Positions 26,969-35,917 are shown, counted from the stretch's first letter. The stretch is DNA of 64,000 bases from CAVVFX01 sp963747535 (GCA_963747535.1 CAVVFX010000023.1:124001-188000); one strand, 5' to 3'. The notes: generated by a model from the letters alone, not told the origin. Program-made: numbers and translations.

Positions 26969-28546
26969 ATGCGCGAATCTTCCGAATCGTTAAGCGCCAG
27001 CGGGGACTTGGAACGTCAAGCCGAATTGCTCGAACTGGCGCATGACGCTATTTTGATCCGGGACTTGAGTGGCGAGATTCATTACTGGAATCGCGGAGCC
27101 GAGAACCTGTACGGATGGTCGAAAGATAGGGCGCTCGGGAGGATGACGCATGAGTTGCTACAAACCACCTTTCCGGTGCCGTTCGAGGAAATCAAAGAGA
27201 CGCTGAAGGCTACCGGCCGCTGGGAGGGCGAACTGCGACAGACAGTGCGCGAGGGACGAACCGTGGTGGTGTCCAGCCGCTGGGTGGTACGCGGCGCCAA
27301 CGAGGATGGGCTGGAGATTCTGGAAATCAATCGCGACGTCACTGCGGAGAAGTCGGCGAGCGAAGCTCTGCGCGGTTCGAATGCAGAATTGGAGCGACAG
27401 ATTGCCGAACGCCGCGTGGCGGAAGAGGAATTCCGCGGGCTGCTCGAATCGGCGCCCGACGCTATGGTGATCGTGAACCGCCTGGGCGAGATTGTGATGG
27501 TGAACGCGCAGACCGAAAAGCAGTTCGAGTTTCAGCGGGATGAATTGCTCGGCCAGAGCGTTGACATGCTGGTACCGGAGCGCTTCCGCCGGCGTCATCC
27601 GGCACATCGGGAAAAGTATTCGGGCGAGCCCCGTGTGCGGCCAATGGGAGAAGGCCTGGAGCTTTATGGCCTGCGCAAGAGTGGCGTTGAGTTCCCGGTA
27701 GAGATCAGCCTCAGCCCGCTCGAAACCCGGCGAGCCAACCTTGTGATCAGCTCCATCCGGGATATTTCGGAGAGGAAACGGTTCGAGAGGGAATTGCGCG
27801 CCAAGAACCTCGCCCTCGAACAGGCGGACCGTGCAAAGGACCAGTTTCTGGCGAGCATGAGCCATGAGCTGCGAACGCCACTGCATACGGTGATAGGCTT
27901 TGCCGAGCTGCTGGCCGAGGAGTTGAAGGGTCCTCTCAACCAGGACCAGAAGCGGTTCGCGGAACACATTATCCGGGACTCACGGCATCTGCTGGACCTG
28001 ATCAACGACATTCTGGACCTGAGCAAGATCGAAGCCGGCGGCCTGGAACTGCGGCGCGAGATATTCGATGGCGAGTCCGCGATCGGCGAAGTGCTGTCGT
28101 CGGTGCGGCCTCTGGCGCAAGCTAAATCGATCCGCATCGAGACGAAAATCGAGCCCGTGCTGGCGCTGGACGCGGACCGTCTGCGTTTCAAACAGATCCT
28201 CTACAATCTGTTGAGCAATGCCATAAAGTTTACTCCCAACGGCGGAAGCGTTCAGTTGGATGCGGCGGTCGATGAGGGGCAGACTGAGATTTCGGTGAGG
28301 GACACCGGAATCGGGATCCCCGAAGAAGCACACGAATCGGTCTTCGATAAGTTTCACCAGATCAGTTCTACGACCAAGGGAGTCCGGGAGGGTACCGGAC
28401 TTGGACTGACGATTACGCGGGCCCTGGTGGAGCACCACGGAGGGCGAATCCGGCTGGAGAGCAAGTTGGGAGAGGGAAGCTGTTTTACGTTTACGATTCC
28501 GCTGCGGGGCCGCAGGGAAGAGATCGATGGAGCGAGTACAGGCTAA
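26969..28546 (+). CDS. PAS-PAS sensor histidine kinase
   Basis: A 525-residue cytoplasmic kinase. PAS 1 (about residues 15-125; AHDAILIRDLSGEIHYWNRG and EILEINRDVTAEK) and PAS 2 (about 150-265; SAPDAMVIVNRLGEIVMVNA and SSIRDISERKR) are followed by a HisKA domain with SMSHELRTPLHT, then the ATPase domain with NLLSNAIKFTPNGG, VRDTGIGIPEEA and GTGLGLTI. No transmembrane helices and no receiver domain. Downstream, on the other strand, lies a single-domain response regulator that could be its partner. Confidence 0.93.
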   Translation: MRESSESLSASGDLERQAELLELAHDAILIRDLSGEIHYWNRGAENLYGWSKDRALGRMTHELLQTTFPVPFEEIKETLKATGRWEGELRQTVREGRTVVVSSRWVVRGANEDGLEILEINRDVTAEKSASEALRGSNAELERQIAERRVAEEEFRGLLESAPDAMVIVNRLGEIVMVNAQTEKQFEFQRDELLGQSVDMLVPERFRRRHPAHREKYSGEPRVRPMGEGLELYGLRKSGVEFPVEISLSPLETRRANLVISSIRDISERKRFERELRAKNLALEQADRAKDQFLASMSHELRTPLHTVIGFAELLAEELKGPLNQDQKRFAEHIIRDSRHLLDLINDILDLSKIEAGGLELRREIFDGESAIGEVLSSVRPLAQAKSIRIETKIEPVLALDADRLRFKQILYNLLSNAIKFTPNGGSVQLDAAVDEGQTEISVRDTGIGIPEEAHESVFDKFHQISSTTKGVREGTGLGLTITRALVEHHGGRIRLESKLGEGSCFTFTIPLRGRREEIDGASTG

Positions 28547-28590
28547 AACGTGTGTGACCGCGCAGGGCGACGATTCTCGCAGCACGAAAA

Positions 28591-28641
28591 CGTCTGCTGC
28601 GCAGACGGGCAGACTACATAAAACGATGGTCTGCCGTACGG
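28591..28641. repeat. Dispersed palindrome, family A copy 5
   Basis: Two consecutive hairpins: CGTCTGC/GCAGACG, then GGCAGACTA with TGGTCTGCC around an A-rich loop. It lies between convergent kinase and response regulator genes. Confidence 0.85.
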
Positions 28642-28677
28642 GCGCCTGCGTACGGGCGGTTGCAAGGGTTGGCTGGG

Positions 28678-29043
28678 CTACGAGAGGAGTTGTGCCAGGC
28701 GTTCGTGGAAGCCTCGCAAAACTACTGGTTTTGAGATATACGTGGTGAAACCCGCGGCCGTGATTTGTTCGGGGTCGCTATCCATATCTCTTCCCGTAAG
28801 AGCAACCATCAGTTTCTTGAACCGGCCGTTCTGGCGCAGCCTTCTCGCCGTCGCGTATCCTTCCAGGCGAGGCATCTGGAGGTCGATCAGGATCAGATCG
28901 GGAGATGTGGCGGAGGCAAGTTCGACAGCCTCCAAGCTATCGCCTGCCTCGACGGTCTGATAGCCTTCATGTTCCAGCAGGATGCGAATGAGCTCGCGGC
29001 TCCCGGCATTGCTGTCAACTACAAGAGCTTTTTTGTTCTGCAT
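28678..29043 (-). CDS. Single-domain response regulator
   Basis: A 121-residue receiver protein. It has ALVVDSNAGSRE, where the acidic pocket is reduced to one Asp, LILIDLQMPRLEG with the phosphoacceptor Asp, MVALTGRD and YISKPV. ATG 29043 places the receiver at the N-terminus; an upstream in-frame ATG at 29085 would add 14 residues. It is convergent with the PAS kinase gene, which may phosphorylate it; this is inference from position only. Confidence 0.88.
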   Translation of the reverse strand: MQNKKALVVDSNAGSRELIRILLEHEGYQTVEAGDSLEAVELASATSPDLILIDLQMPRLEGYATARRLRQNGRFKKLMVALTGRDMDSDPEQITAAGFTTYISKPVVLRGFHERLAQLLS

Positions 29044-29402
29044 ACCCAGGGGTCTACGGTCATGCTGAGGCACGCCACTAGCCATCCGTTAAGTTGAATC
29101 AATCGTGACTGTTGCCGGCGAGATCCGGAAATGGTTGCGCTCCAGGCGCGCGAAACTGGGTGAATGGATGCGAGATATGGCGCAGGTGACTGGGCCGCCG
29201 GCCAGCGGCGCCAAGACGAATCGCGGCGCTGCAGACACAGAGTGTCTGCGCCACGTCTGGGGGGATTGATGCGTGCGTGCACCCAGGATGGGCCAAAAAG
29301 CGCAGTCGATCTGTCGATTTTCTTTCTAACCCTTTAGTTTTATTAGCCAGTTCTCCGGCTATTCTCGTGCAGGACGTACCAGCACTAACGGAGTCGAAAC
29401 CA
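29044..29402. other. Divergent intergenic region with a hairpin
   Basis: No supported gene. It contains a stem GCAGACAC/GTGTCTGC (about 29231-29249) extended by GGC/GCC with one bulged base, and a T-rich stretch at 29307-29345 that may belong to the promoter of the alcohol dehydrogenase gene. Confidence 0.5.
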
Positions 29403-30500
29403 ATGTCGGTGGCACTTCTGCACGATCGGAAAACCCGACAGCTTCCGCGAGGCGTGATGAAGGCAAATGTCTTTCGTGCGCCCGGACATTTTGGGTTGGA
29501 AGAAAAGGTGATTCCGAGAGCCGGTCCCGGCGAAGCCGTCATGCACGTGCGGCTTACGACCATCTGCGGGACCGATGTCCAGATCGTAAATGGCGAATAT
29601 CCGTTCCAGGAAGGAGTGACCCTGGGCCACGAGGCGGTGGGCATCATCCACGAATTAGGGGTTGGCGTCACCGGTTATGAAATTGGCCAACGAATTCTGG
29701 TAGGGGCCATCACGCCTTGTGGGCAATGCGAATTCTGTCTTGGCGGTCATACGTCGCAGTGCGGCGGACCGCTGGGCGGTTGGCGGCTCGGGAACAGTAT
29801 GGATGGGACACAGGCGGAATATGTCCTGATTCCCCATGCACAGGCTAACCTGGCAATCATCCCGGATGCGCTTTCCGACGAGCAGGTCTTACTGCTGGCG
29901 CATATCGCCTCGACAGGATTCGCAGCGGCGGAGCGAGCCAATATTCACCTGGGCGACACGGTCGCGGTGTTTGCCCAAGGCCCGATCGGAATCTGCGCTA
30001 CGCTGGGCGCGAGACTGCTCGGCGCAGCCGAGATTATCGCGATTGACGAGGATCCCGACAAACTGGTGCTAGCCCGGAAGTTTGGGGCAACGGCCACGGT
30101 TCTGGCGGGGGAGGATCCGGTCAAGGAAATCGACAAGATTACGGATCACCGGGGCGTAGATGTGGCGATCGAAGCGCTCGGTTTCCAGGAGACCTTTGAA
30201 AGCGCCTTGCGCGCTTTACGACCGGGTGGAACGCTCTCGAGCGTTGGCGTCTACTGCGGTCATCTCAAAGTGCCACTGGATGCCTTTGGAGCCGGTCAGC
30301 GAGACCAGACCATCGTTACCACACTATGCCCCGGCGGCAAGGAGCGGATGGCGCGCCTCATGCGCCTGGTGAGAGCGCACCGCGTAGACCTGAGCCCGCT
30401 GATTACGCATCTTTTTACGCTGGACGAGATCGTGGAAGCTCACGAGCTATTTGAATCGCATCGGAACGGGGTGCTTAAGGTGGGGATCCGCGTTTCCTGA
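29403..30500 (+). CDS. Zinc-dependent medium-chain alcohol dehydrogenase
   Basis: A 365-residue MDR-family oxidoreductase. Catalytic zinc region: TTICGTDVQIVNGEYP and TLGHEAVGIIHELG. A structural-zinc-like cluster (CGQCEFCLGGHTSQC) is present. The Rossmann part reads VAVFAQGPIGICATLGARLL and IIAIDEDPDKL. The segments GGWRLGNSMDGTQAEY and LAHIASTGFAAAERAN resemble secondary-alcohol dehydrogenases of the Thermoanaerobacter/Clostridium type. The acidic DEDP after the second strand suggests NAD rather than NADP. ATG 29403 has GGAG 9 bases before it; an inner ATG at 29457 also has a possible site (GAGG). Substrate unknown. Confidence 0.88.
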   Translation: MSVALLHDRKTRQLPRGVMKANVFRAPGHFGLEEKVIPRAGPGEAVMHVRLTTICGTDVQIVNGEYPFQEGVTLGHEAVGIIHELGVGVTGYEIGQRILVGAITPCGQCEFCLGGHTSQCGGPLGGWRLGNSMDGTQAEYVLIPHAQANLAIIPDALSDEQVLLLAHIASTGFAAAERANIHLGDTVAVFAQGPIGICATLGARLLGAAEIIAIDEDPDKLVLARKFGATATVLAGEDPVKEIDKITDHRGVDVAIEALGFQETFESALRALRPGGTLSSVGVYCGHLKVPLDAFGAGQRDQTIVTTLCPGGKERMARLMRLVRAHRVDLSPLITHLFTLDEIVEAHELFESHRNGVLKVGIRVS

Positions 30501-30530
30501 CGGCTCCATTTGTGCAAGGTCGGTCGTTTT

Positions 30531-30578
30531 AGCGGGGGCTGTCTGAAAGACGGCTGCGGCCACGATTGGCCGCCACAC
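30531..30578. repeat. Dispersed palindrome, family B copy 2
   Basis: The segment around GACGGCTGCGGCCACGATTG then GCCGCCACAC, following the alcohol dehydrogenase stop. Shares the GCGGCCANGATTGGCCGC core with 7729 and 34402. Confidence 0.75.
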
Positions 30579-30668
30579 ACGAGGAATTGTTCCGTCGATG
30601 ATGAGGTGCCGGCGCTCATCGACGCGAACAGGGTGAGAGCGGAACTGATTAGGTCTTCAGCGACGCAT

Positions 30669-30704
30669 CCAGCGGAGGCAAGGATTCCGGTCCTCCTCCG
30701 CTGG
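30669..30704. repeat. Hairpin with 10-bp stem upstream of a small secreted protein
   Basis: CCAGCGGAGG pairs perfectly with CCTCCGCTGG across a 16-base loop. It ends 46 bases before the next start codon. Confidence 0.75.
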
Positions 30705-30750
30705 GTCACCCGAAATGTCGCGGGGGAGTACTATATAAATTACTCGACCC

Positions 30751-31089
30751 ATGTTGCGATTCATTTCCGTACTTCTGTCACTCACTATTCTGCTCTCGGC
30801 ATCCCTGTCCGCTGCGCCAAAGGATAAGACTGCTTTGATCGCCAAGCTGCAGCGCGATCTGGATAAGGCCGTGTCACGCGGCACGCCGACGGACAAGGAA
30901 ATCATGGAGCTGAAGAAATCCCGGCAGGACCTGAACAGCACTAACCATGAGGACTTCGCGGCGGCGATCGACACCATCGATCGGATCGCCCACACGCAGT
31001 CCTTCAAGCGCCAGGATGCCTCGGACGTCAAAAAGGATATCAGCAATATCCGTGATCATAAGAGCTTTCTCTTTCTGCGGCTACCTTGA
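30751..31089 (+). CDS. Small secreted protein of unknown function
   Basis: A 112-residue protein with a clear signal peptide (MLRFISVLLSLTILLSASLSAAP). The mature part is about 90 residues, charged and probably helical (IAKLQRDLDKAVSRGTPTDK, EIMELKKSRQDLNS). A TATAAAT stretch lies about 20 bases upstream of the start and may be part of the promoter. I do not recognise a family. The strong signal peptide and balanced codon use support a real gene. Confidence 0.7.
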   Translation: MLRFISVLLSLTILLSASLSAAPKDKTALIAKLQRDLDKAVSRGTPTDKEIMELKKSRQDLNSTNHEDFAAAIDTIDRIAHTQSFKRQDASDVKKDISNIRDHKSFLFLRLP

Positions 31090-31182
31090 GAGTCCGCGGT
31101 GTAGTGCAGTTGCCGGGAACGGCCCCGGGTACGCCATGCCCCGCGACGGTTATAATGGCCCTCAGGGACTTATCGCGGTTTA

Positions 31183-31695
31183 ATGAACGACATCAAGAAA
31201 AAGCTGCAGGACGAAATCAACCTCCTCGAGCACGAACTGCAACATGAGTTGCCCAAAGAGATTCGGGTGGCGCGCGCGCATGGGGATCTGAGCGAGAATG
31301 CGGAATACCATGCAGCTAAGGAACGCCAGGGCTTCGTCAACGCCCGGCTGGGCCAACTGAAGCAGCGCCTGGCGGAGGTTTTGCGGATTGATTTCAGCAA
31401 GATCCCGCACAATAAGGTGGGACTAGGCTCCCGAGTCGTGGTGCTGGACCTCACGAAAGACGAGGAGATCACCTATCTTCTGGTCACGACCGAGGAAAAT
31501 GACGCCGCGGCCGGCAAGATCTCGACGAGTTCACCCATCGGACGGGCATTGCTGGGTAAAGAAGTCGGCGACATGGTCAAGGTCCAGCTCCCGGGCAAGA
31601 TGCGGGAACTGGAAATCCTCAAACTCCAGACGATGCATGACTTAAATGCGGAAAATGGAAATCCTCAAACTCCGGGCGGCGTGATTCAGGGTTAA
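31183..31695 (+). CDS. greA: Transcription elongation factor GreA
   Basis: A 170-residue factor that rescues backtracked RNA polymerase by stimulating transcript cleavage. The N-terminal coiled coil (LQDEINLLEHELQHELPKEI) bears the tip motif GDLSENAEYHAAKERQ with the catalytic acidic residues. The C-terminal FKBP-like domain has SPIGRALLGKEVGDMVKVQL. A few extra residues follow the usual end. The CDP-alcohol transferase gene starts 5 bases after its stop, so both are likely on one transcript. Confidence 0.96.
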   Translation: MNDIKKKLQDEINLLEHELQHELPKEIRVARAHGDLSENAEYHAAKERQGFVNARLGQLKQRLAEVLRIDFSKIPHNKVGLGSRVVVLDLTKDEEITYLLVTTEENDAAAGKISTSSPIGRALLGKEVGDMVKVQLPGKMRELEILKLQTMHDLNAENGNPQTPGGVIQG

Positions 31696-31700
31696 AACAC

Positions 31701-32333
31701 ATGACCTTTACACGAGGAATCGGTTGGTTCTTCGGCAAAATCATCAGGAAGATCGTGGGGTGGCTGGCATTATCCCGAATCCACCCCAACGTACTCACCT
31801 TCATCGGCCTACTCATTAATGTCGTGGCCGCATTTCTGTTCGCCGGCGGGCATTTTCGCGCAGCCGGTTTCGTGGTGCTGGGCGCCGGGCTGTTCGATAT
31901 GGTCGATGGACGCGTGGCTCGCGAGACCAACCGCGTCACGAAATTCGGCGGGTTCTTCGATTCGGTACTGGACCGCTATTCCGACATGGCGCTGTTCATG
32001 GGCCTGCTGGTGTACTATGCTTCGATCAACCGTTTCTTCTACATCGTGCTGACGGCCATTGTGATGACGGGCTCGGTGATGGTAAGCTACACGCGGTCTC
32101 GCGCGGAATGCACCATTCCGCAGTGTAAAGTCGGGTTCCTGGAACGGCCGGAACGCATCGTGCTGATTATCATCGGCGCTCTTTTTGACCGGATGGCGCC
32201 GGTTCTCTGGGTGATTGCGGTTCTCTCCAACGTTACTGTGATTCACCGCATGGTTCACACCTTCCAGGAGGCGAAGCGTCTGGAAGACGCGCAGCTCAGG
32301 GCGGTGCGGTCTACTACGGAGATTAACGGCTAA
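31701..32333 (+). CDS. CDP-alcohol phosphatidyltransferase family protein
   Basis: A 210-residue membrane enzyme with the complete CDP-alcohol signature spread over DGRVARETNRVTKFGGFFDS followed by VLDRYSD (DGxxARx8GxxxDxxxD). About six hydrophobic helices follow the usual pattern. Members transfer a phospho-alcohol from CDP-alcohol, for example to make phosphatidylglycerol phosphate or phosphatidylinositol-type lipids. The particular alcohol cannot be told. Directly after greA with a 5-base gap. Confidence 0.92.
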   Translation: MTFTRGIGWFFGKIIRKIVGWLALSRIHPNVLTFIGLLINVVAAFLFAGGHFRAAGFVVLGAGLFDMVDGRVARETNRVTKFGGFFDSVLDRYSDMALFMGLLVYYASINRFFYIVLTAIVMTGSVMVSYTRSRAECTIPQCKVGFLERPERIVLIIIGALFDRMAPVLWVIAVLSNVTVIHRMVHTFQEAKRLEDAQLRAVRSTTEING

Positions 32334-32380
32334 ATGTTGTAGTTGCGAAGCGCGCGTCGCTCGATTGGTTTGTTCGGAGA

Positions 32381-32430
32381 CGGCTGCTTCCGCAGCCGGG
32401 CAGACCACAAAAAACGATGGTCTGCCCTAC
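32381..32430. repeat. Dispersed palindrome, family A copy 6
   Basis: CGGCTGC/GCAGCCG hairpin followed by GGCAGACCA and TGGTCTGCC around CAAAAAACGA. This is one of the best-conserved copies. It lies between convergent genes. Confidence 0.9.
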
Positions 32431-32462
32431 TGGCGGCCAAGGTCTACTCCACGGAAAAGGGG

Positions 32463-33803
32463 TTACTTTTTCGCAGGGGGTTCGGGGCTCTCAAACAACG
32501 GCGCGATCATTTCGCGATTCCAGCTTTGGCGCGCGGTTTCCAGACGCTTGAGAACTTCCGGTTTGGCGGACGCGGCGTCCTTGCTTTCGCCGATATCCGC
32601 TTCGAGATCGTAGAGTTCGGTGTGATTGCCGATCTTCACCAGCTTCCAGTTCCCCTGCCGGACCGCGAAGGACTGGCCGCCGCCGGTGCGCCAGTAGAGT
32701 TTGTCGTGCGGCGGCGATGACCCCTTGCCCGTAATGTGCGGCAGCAGGTTCACGCCGTCGATGATGCGGTCGGCCGGAACGTGAGCGCCGGCCACGGCCG
32801 CGGCGGTAGAGAAGATGTCGAGCGAGATAATGGGCGAACCGTAAGTCTCACCCGCGGACAGTTGTCCCGGCCACTTCATCACGAACGGGACATGGATCCC
32901 GCCATCGTAGACTTGACCCTTCTGGCCGCGGAAGGGATGGTTATCGGCATGAGTGACGGACGTCGGGCCGCCGTTGTCGCTCAGGAAAAAGATCAAAGTA
33001 TCGTTCTCCAGCTTGAGGACTTCGAGCATGGCAGCCAGGCGGCCGATCCCATCGTCCAGGGAGCAAACCATCGCGGCGTACTGGCGGCGGATGGGGTCCT
33101 GAATACTGCTCACGCGCTCGAGCAGGGCTTTCGGGGCTTGCAAGGGAGTGTGCGGGGAATTGTAGGCCAGATACAGGAAGAACGGGTCCTTCGAGTGGCG
33201 GCCGACGAATGAGCAGGCTTCGCGCGAGAACGCGTCGGTCAGGTATTCGGCTTCGGCCACGGGTTGCCCGTTACGCTCAATCGGGATCATGTACTCACGG
33301 GCGTTGGGATTGTCCGTTTCCGCCTTGAAGTAGTCGTGGCCGCCGCCGATGAAACCGAACTGTTCATGAAACCCTCGCTTCAACGGATGAAATTTAGGCG
33401 CGGCTCCCAGATGCCACTTACCGATTTGACCGGTCACGTAGCCGGCGTCGGAAAGGATCTGCGCAAGGGTGATCTCAGTGGTAGGCAGGCCGGCTACCTG
33501 ATCGTTAGGATCGTACTTGGGATTGTTCTCGTGTCCGAAGCGATGCTGGTAGCGGCCGGTCATGAGGCCGGCCCGCGTGGGACTGCAGAAAGGGTGCGAG
33601 ACGCAAGCGTTGGTGAAGCGAACGCCGTTGCCCGCCAGACGGTCGATATAGGGAGTCGGGATGTCCTGGCAACCCTGAAAGCCGACGTCGGCGAATCCCA
33701 GGTCATCGGCAAGGATGACGATGATGTTGGGATGGCGTGGGGCAACCGCGAGGGGAGCTGCCGAAGCTGCTGCGGCGGTCTGGAGAAATGTTCTTCGGTT
33801 CAT
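32463..33803 (-). CDS. Tat-exported type I sulfatase
   Basis: A 446-residue sulfatase with a twin-arginine signal (MNRRTFLQTAAAASAAP). The metal site starts at IIVILADDLGFADVG. HPFCSPTRAGLMTGR contains the CxPxR signature whose Cys becomes formylglycine. IGKWHLG and FLSDNGGPTS complete the family pattern. It would remove sulfate esters from carbohydrates in the periplasm or outside. No carbohydrate gene cluster is adjacent except the remnant racemase-like gene. Substrate unknown. Confidence 0.94.
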   Translation of the reverse strand: MNRRTFLQTAAAASAAPLAVAPRHPNIIVILADDLGFADVGFQGCQDIPTPYIDRLAGNGVRFTNACVSHPFCSPTRAGLMTGRYQHRFGHENNPKYDPNDQVAGLPTTEITLAQILSDAGYVTGQIGKWHLGAAPKFHPLKRGFHEQFGFIGGGHDYFKAETDNPNAREYMIPIERNGQPVAEAEYLTDAFSREACSFVGRHSKDPFFLYLAYNSPHTPLQAPKALLERVSSIQDPIRRQYAAMVCSLDDGIGRLAAMLEVLKLENDTLIFFLSDNGGPTSVTHADNHPFRGQKGQVYDGGIHVPFVMKWPGQLSAGETYGSPIISLDIFSTAAAVAGAHVPADRIIDGVNLLPHITGKGSSPPHDKLYWRTGGGQSFAVRQGNWKLVKIGNHTELYDLEADIGESKDAASAKPEVLKRLETARQSWNREMIAPLFESPEPPAKK

Positions 33804-33876
33804 GAGTTCATCGACCGTTCGCGGCGCGCGGGCACACTCTTAATCTATCGCGTCCCAGGCTGGCGCACGATGCGGG

Positions 33877-33961
33877 CCGCTAACCGCGGGGCAGGCCGCG
33901 GTCCAATGTGTCTGAAACTTGCGCCTTTGCCGCCGCGAGCGAAGTTTGGCCGCAGTTTCTG
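33877..33961. repeat. 85-bp dispersed repeat, copy 2
   Basis: Matches 12881-12965 at 82 of 85 positions, same orientation. It lies directly beside the truncated end of the racemase-like gene. Confidence 0.9.
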
Positions 33962-33984
33962 TAGAGGTTAGTGATTTCAGTTAA

Positions 33985-34353
33985 TCAAAGCGCGGCGGCG
34001 GGTCCATTGCGCCAGCGCGAGAGCTGATAGTAGGCGCGGTTCCAGTGTTCTTCCGGACCGGCGGGATCGCGCCCGACGAAGTCTTCCTCCGGCCAGCGCA
34101 GGGCGGCCTCAGCCAACTCCGCTCGTCCCTCCAAGGTTGCTTCGCCCAAGCCGGTCAATCCGGCATCCGTGTTCACTTCGAGAAAGACCAGATCGCGCCA
34201 GCGAAGGGTGGCCTTGTGGATCGTGAAACCGGTGATCTTTATCTTGCCGTCCGGGGTAGCGCCGCGGAGCGCACCGGGGGCGCCCAAGCCAGCCGCCAGG
34301 GCCAGCAGGTCGCGTCGCGATAAGGGACGGTCTCGGACCGCCTCAGAATACAC
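33985..34353 (-). pseudogene. N-terminal fragment of a mandelate racemase/muconate lactonizing enzyme-like protein
   Basis: About 122 residues with a Tat-like signal (RPLSRRDLLALAAGLGAP). The following segment is typical of the enolase-superfamily N-terminal domain: KITGFTIHKATLRWRDLVFL, VNTDAGLTGLGEATLEG and FVGRDPAGPEEHWNRAYY. Full-length relatives have about 400 residues and carry the metal-binding acidic residues and catalytic Lys/His in the C-terminal barrel. All of that is missing, because the frame stops 24 bases from the 85-bp repeat. A GTG at 34353 is the probable original start. Most likely a remnant left by a deletion or repeat insertion. Confidence 0.75.
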
Positions 34354-34401
34354 GATTCGAATCCAAGTTTGATACGCGGTGACGTGTCTCAGGTGGACAA
34401 A

Positions 34402-34443
34402 GAGCGGCTCAAAGCCGGCTGCGGCCACGATTGGCCGCCCCAC
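34402..34443. repeat. Dispersed palindrome, family B copy 3
   Basis: GAGCGGCTCAAAGCCGGCTG then GCGGCCACGATTGGCCGCCC and CAC. It lies upstream of both the racemase-like remnant and the chemoreceptor gene. Confidence 0.8.
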
Positions 34444-34490
34444 TAAAGTATTCGACCGTTTCGTCCGATAGGGGAGGTGAGTAGAGAGTC

Positions 34491-35912
34491 ATGAGCAAAC
34501 AACTTTCGCCGGGAGCCAAAATCTGGATCATCTGTTTACTGCTACTGGCCTTCACCGCCGGCACGGGAGCAGTGGCTGTCTATCAGATTGACCGGATGAA
34601 CGGGCATTTGCAGGCGATCTCGGCGAACTCGCTGCCCGCTATCTTTTCCCTGGGGAGGGCAGAAGGATTCGGCAAGGATATTCGCGGTAAGATGCGATCC
34701 TACATCGTTGCCGATAAACCCTCCGAGAAGCAACTGAACGAGGTCCAGCTGGTCGATCTGGAGCGCCAGTTGACAGTGGAACTGCAGCGGTATCGCGATT
34801 TCCTCAACGACGGCCATGAGCGCGACCTGTGGACGCAACTCCAACCCGCTTACGAACGGATGACGGCCGCATGGAGTAACCAGGTTCTTCCGCTGAGCCA
34901 GGATCCGATGCATAAGGACCAGGCGCTAGCTCTCTTCACTAAAGCCTTCCTGCCGCAGTTCGAGGACTTTAACAAGCAGCTCGACCAGTTAGTTACATGG
35001 AAAAAAGCCCAAACCGATGACAACGCCCAAGCGGCGATTCTCGTTGGCGGCGACGGTCAAAGGTGGGTCCTGTTTCTAATCCCGTGCGCGGTGTTCTGCG
35101 GGGGGCTTCTCAGCTTCTTTGCCGTGCGGAGTACGAATCGTGCCCTGCGAACCTCCGTACAGGAACTGGAGCGGCAGGCAACGGAATTGAATGATGCCGT
35201 GCGCCAGATCGCAGATGCCGGCCGGACCATGGAACGCGGCGCCGAGGCTCAGATGAAGTCGATCGCCGAAACGACGTCGTCGAGCGCGCAGATCGCGGAA
35301 ACCATTCACCGGAACGCGGGCAGCGCACAATCGGCCGCCGAACGGATGGATGTCGTGGCTGGAACTGTCGGGCAGGCGAATGCAGAGCTGGCGGAAGTTC
35401 TCCGAGCAATGAGGGATGCGCGCAATGCCAACGAAAAAATCGTGCGGATTATCAAGCTGATCGAAGAGATTGCGATCCAGACCAACCTTCTCGCTTTGAA
35501 CGCGGCAGTGCAGGCGGCGCAGGCCAGCGAATACGGTCTCGGCTTCGGGGTAGTGGCAGGCGAGATCCGGAACCTCGCCCAGCGAACCTCGGAAGCGGCT
35601 AAAGAAACCGCTGCAATCGTAGGGAATGCCTCGGATAGTTTTCGTGCAACCAGCGAACGGATCGAACAGATCGCAGCCGTCATGCGCCAGGTGACGAGCG
35701 GAGCTTCAGAGGTGAAGACTCTGATCGACGAAGTCGACTCGCGAAGCCGTGAGCAGGCCCGCGAGGCCCAATCGATCTCGTCCGCGATGGTGACTGTTGA
35801 GCAGGTTGCGCAGGCCAATGCCGTCAGCGCTAAGCAAAGCGCGACGATCGGCGGAAACCTCGACGGCCAGGTGAAACGGCTCACCGACCTGGTCGGCGTG
35901 CTGGAGTGGTGA
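34491..35912 (+). CDS. Methyl-accepting chemotaxis protein
   Basis: A 473-residue chemoreceptor. Helix 1 (IWIICLLLLAFTAGTGAVAV) and helix 2 (WVLFLIPCAVFCGGLLSFF) frame a periplasmic four-helix sensor domain of about 165 residues. There is no obvious HAMP domain; a coiled coil leads directly to the signalling hairpin. The tip is IQTNLLALNAAVQAAQASEY then GLGFGVVAGEIRNLAQRTSE, where the widely conserved Glu and Arg of the EAARAGE stretch are both Gln. AGGGGAGGTGAG lies upstream of the ATG. No che genes occur in the window. Confidence 0.92.
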   Translation: MSKQLSPGAKIWIICLLLLAFTAGTGAVAVYQIDRMNGHLQAISANSLPAIFSLGRAEGFGKDIRGKMRSYIVADKPSEKQLNEVQLVDLERQLTVELQRYRDFLNDGHERDLWTQLQPAYERMTAAWSNQVLPLSQDPMHKDQALALFTKAFLPQFEDFNKQLDQLVTWKKAQTDDNAQAAILVGGDGQRWVLFLIPCAVFCGGLLSFFAVRSTNRALRTSVQELERQATELNDAVRQIADAGRTMERGAEAQMKSIAETTSSSAQIAETIHRNAGSAQSAAERMDVVAGTVGQANAELAEVLRAMRDARNANEKIVRIIKLIEEIAIQTNLLALNAAVQAAQASEYGLGFGVVAGEIRNLAQRTSEAAKETAAIVGNASDSFRATSERIEQIAAVMRQVTSGASEVKTLIDEVDSRSREQAREAQSISSAMVTVEQVAQANAVSAKQSATIGGNLDGQVKRLTDLVGVLEW

Positions 35913-35917
35913 GGGAG

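Noticed and set aside
34350..34385. GATTCGAATCC resembling a tRNA T-arm
   Set aside because: No acceptor, D or anticodon arms can be drawn around it, and it lies in the racemase-like remnant.
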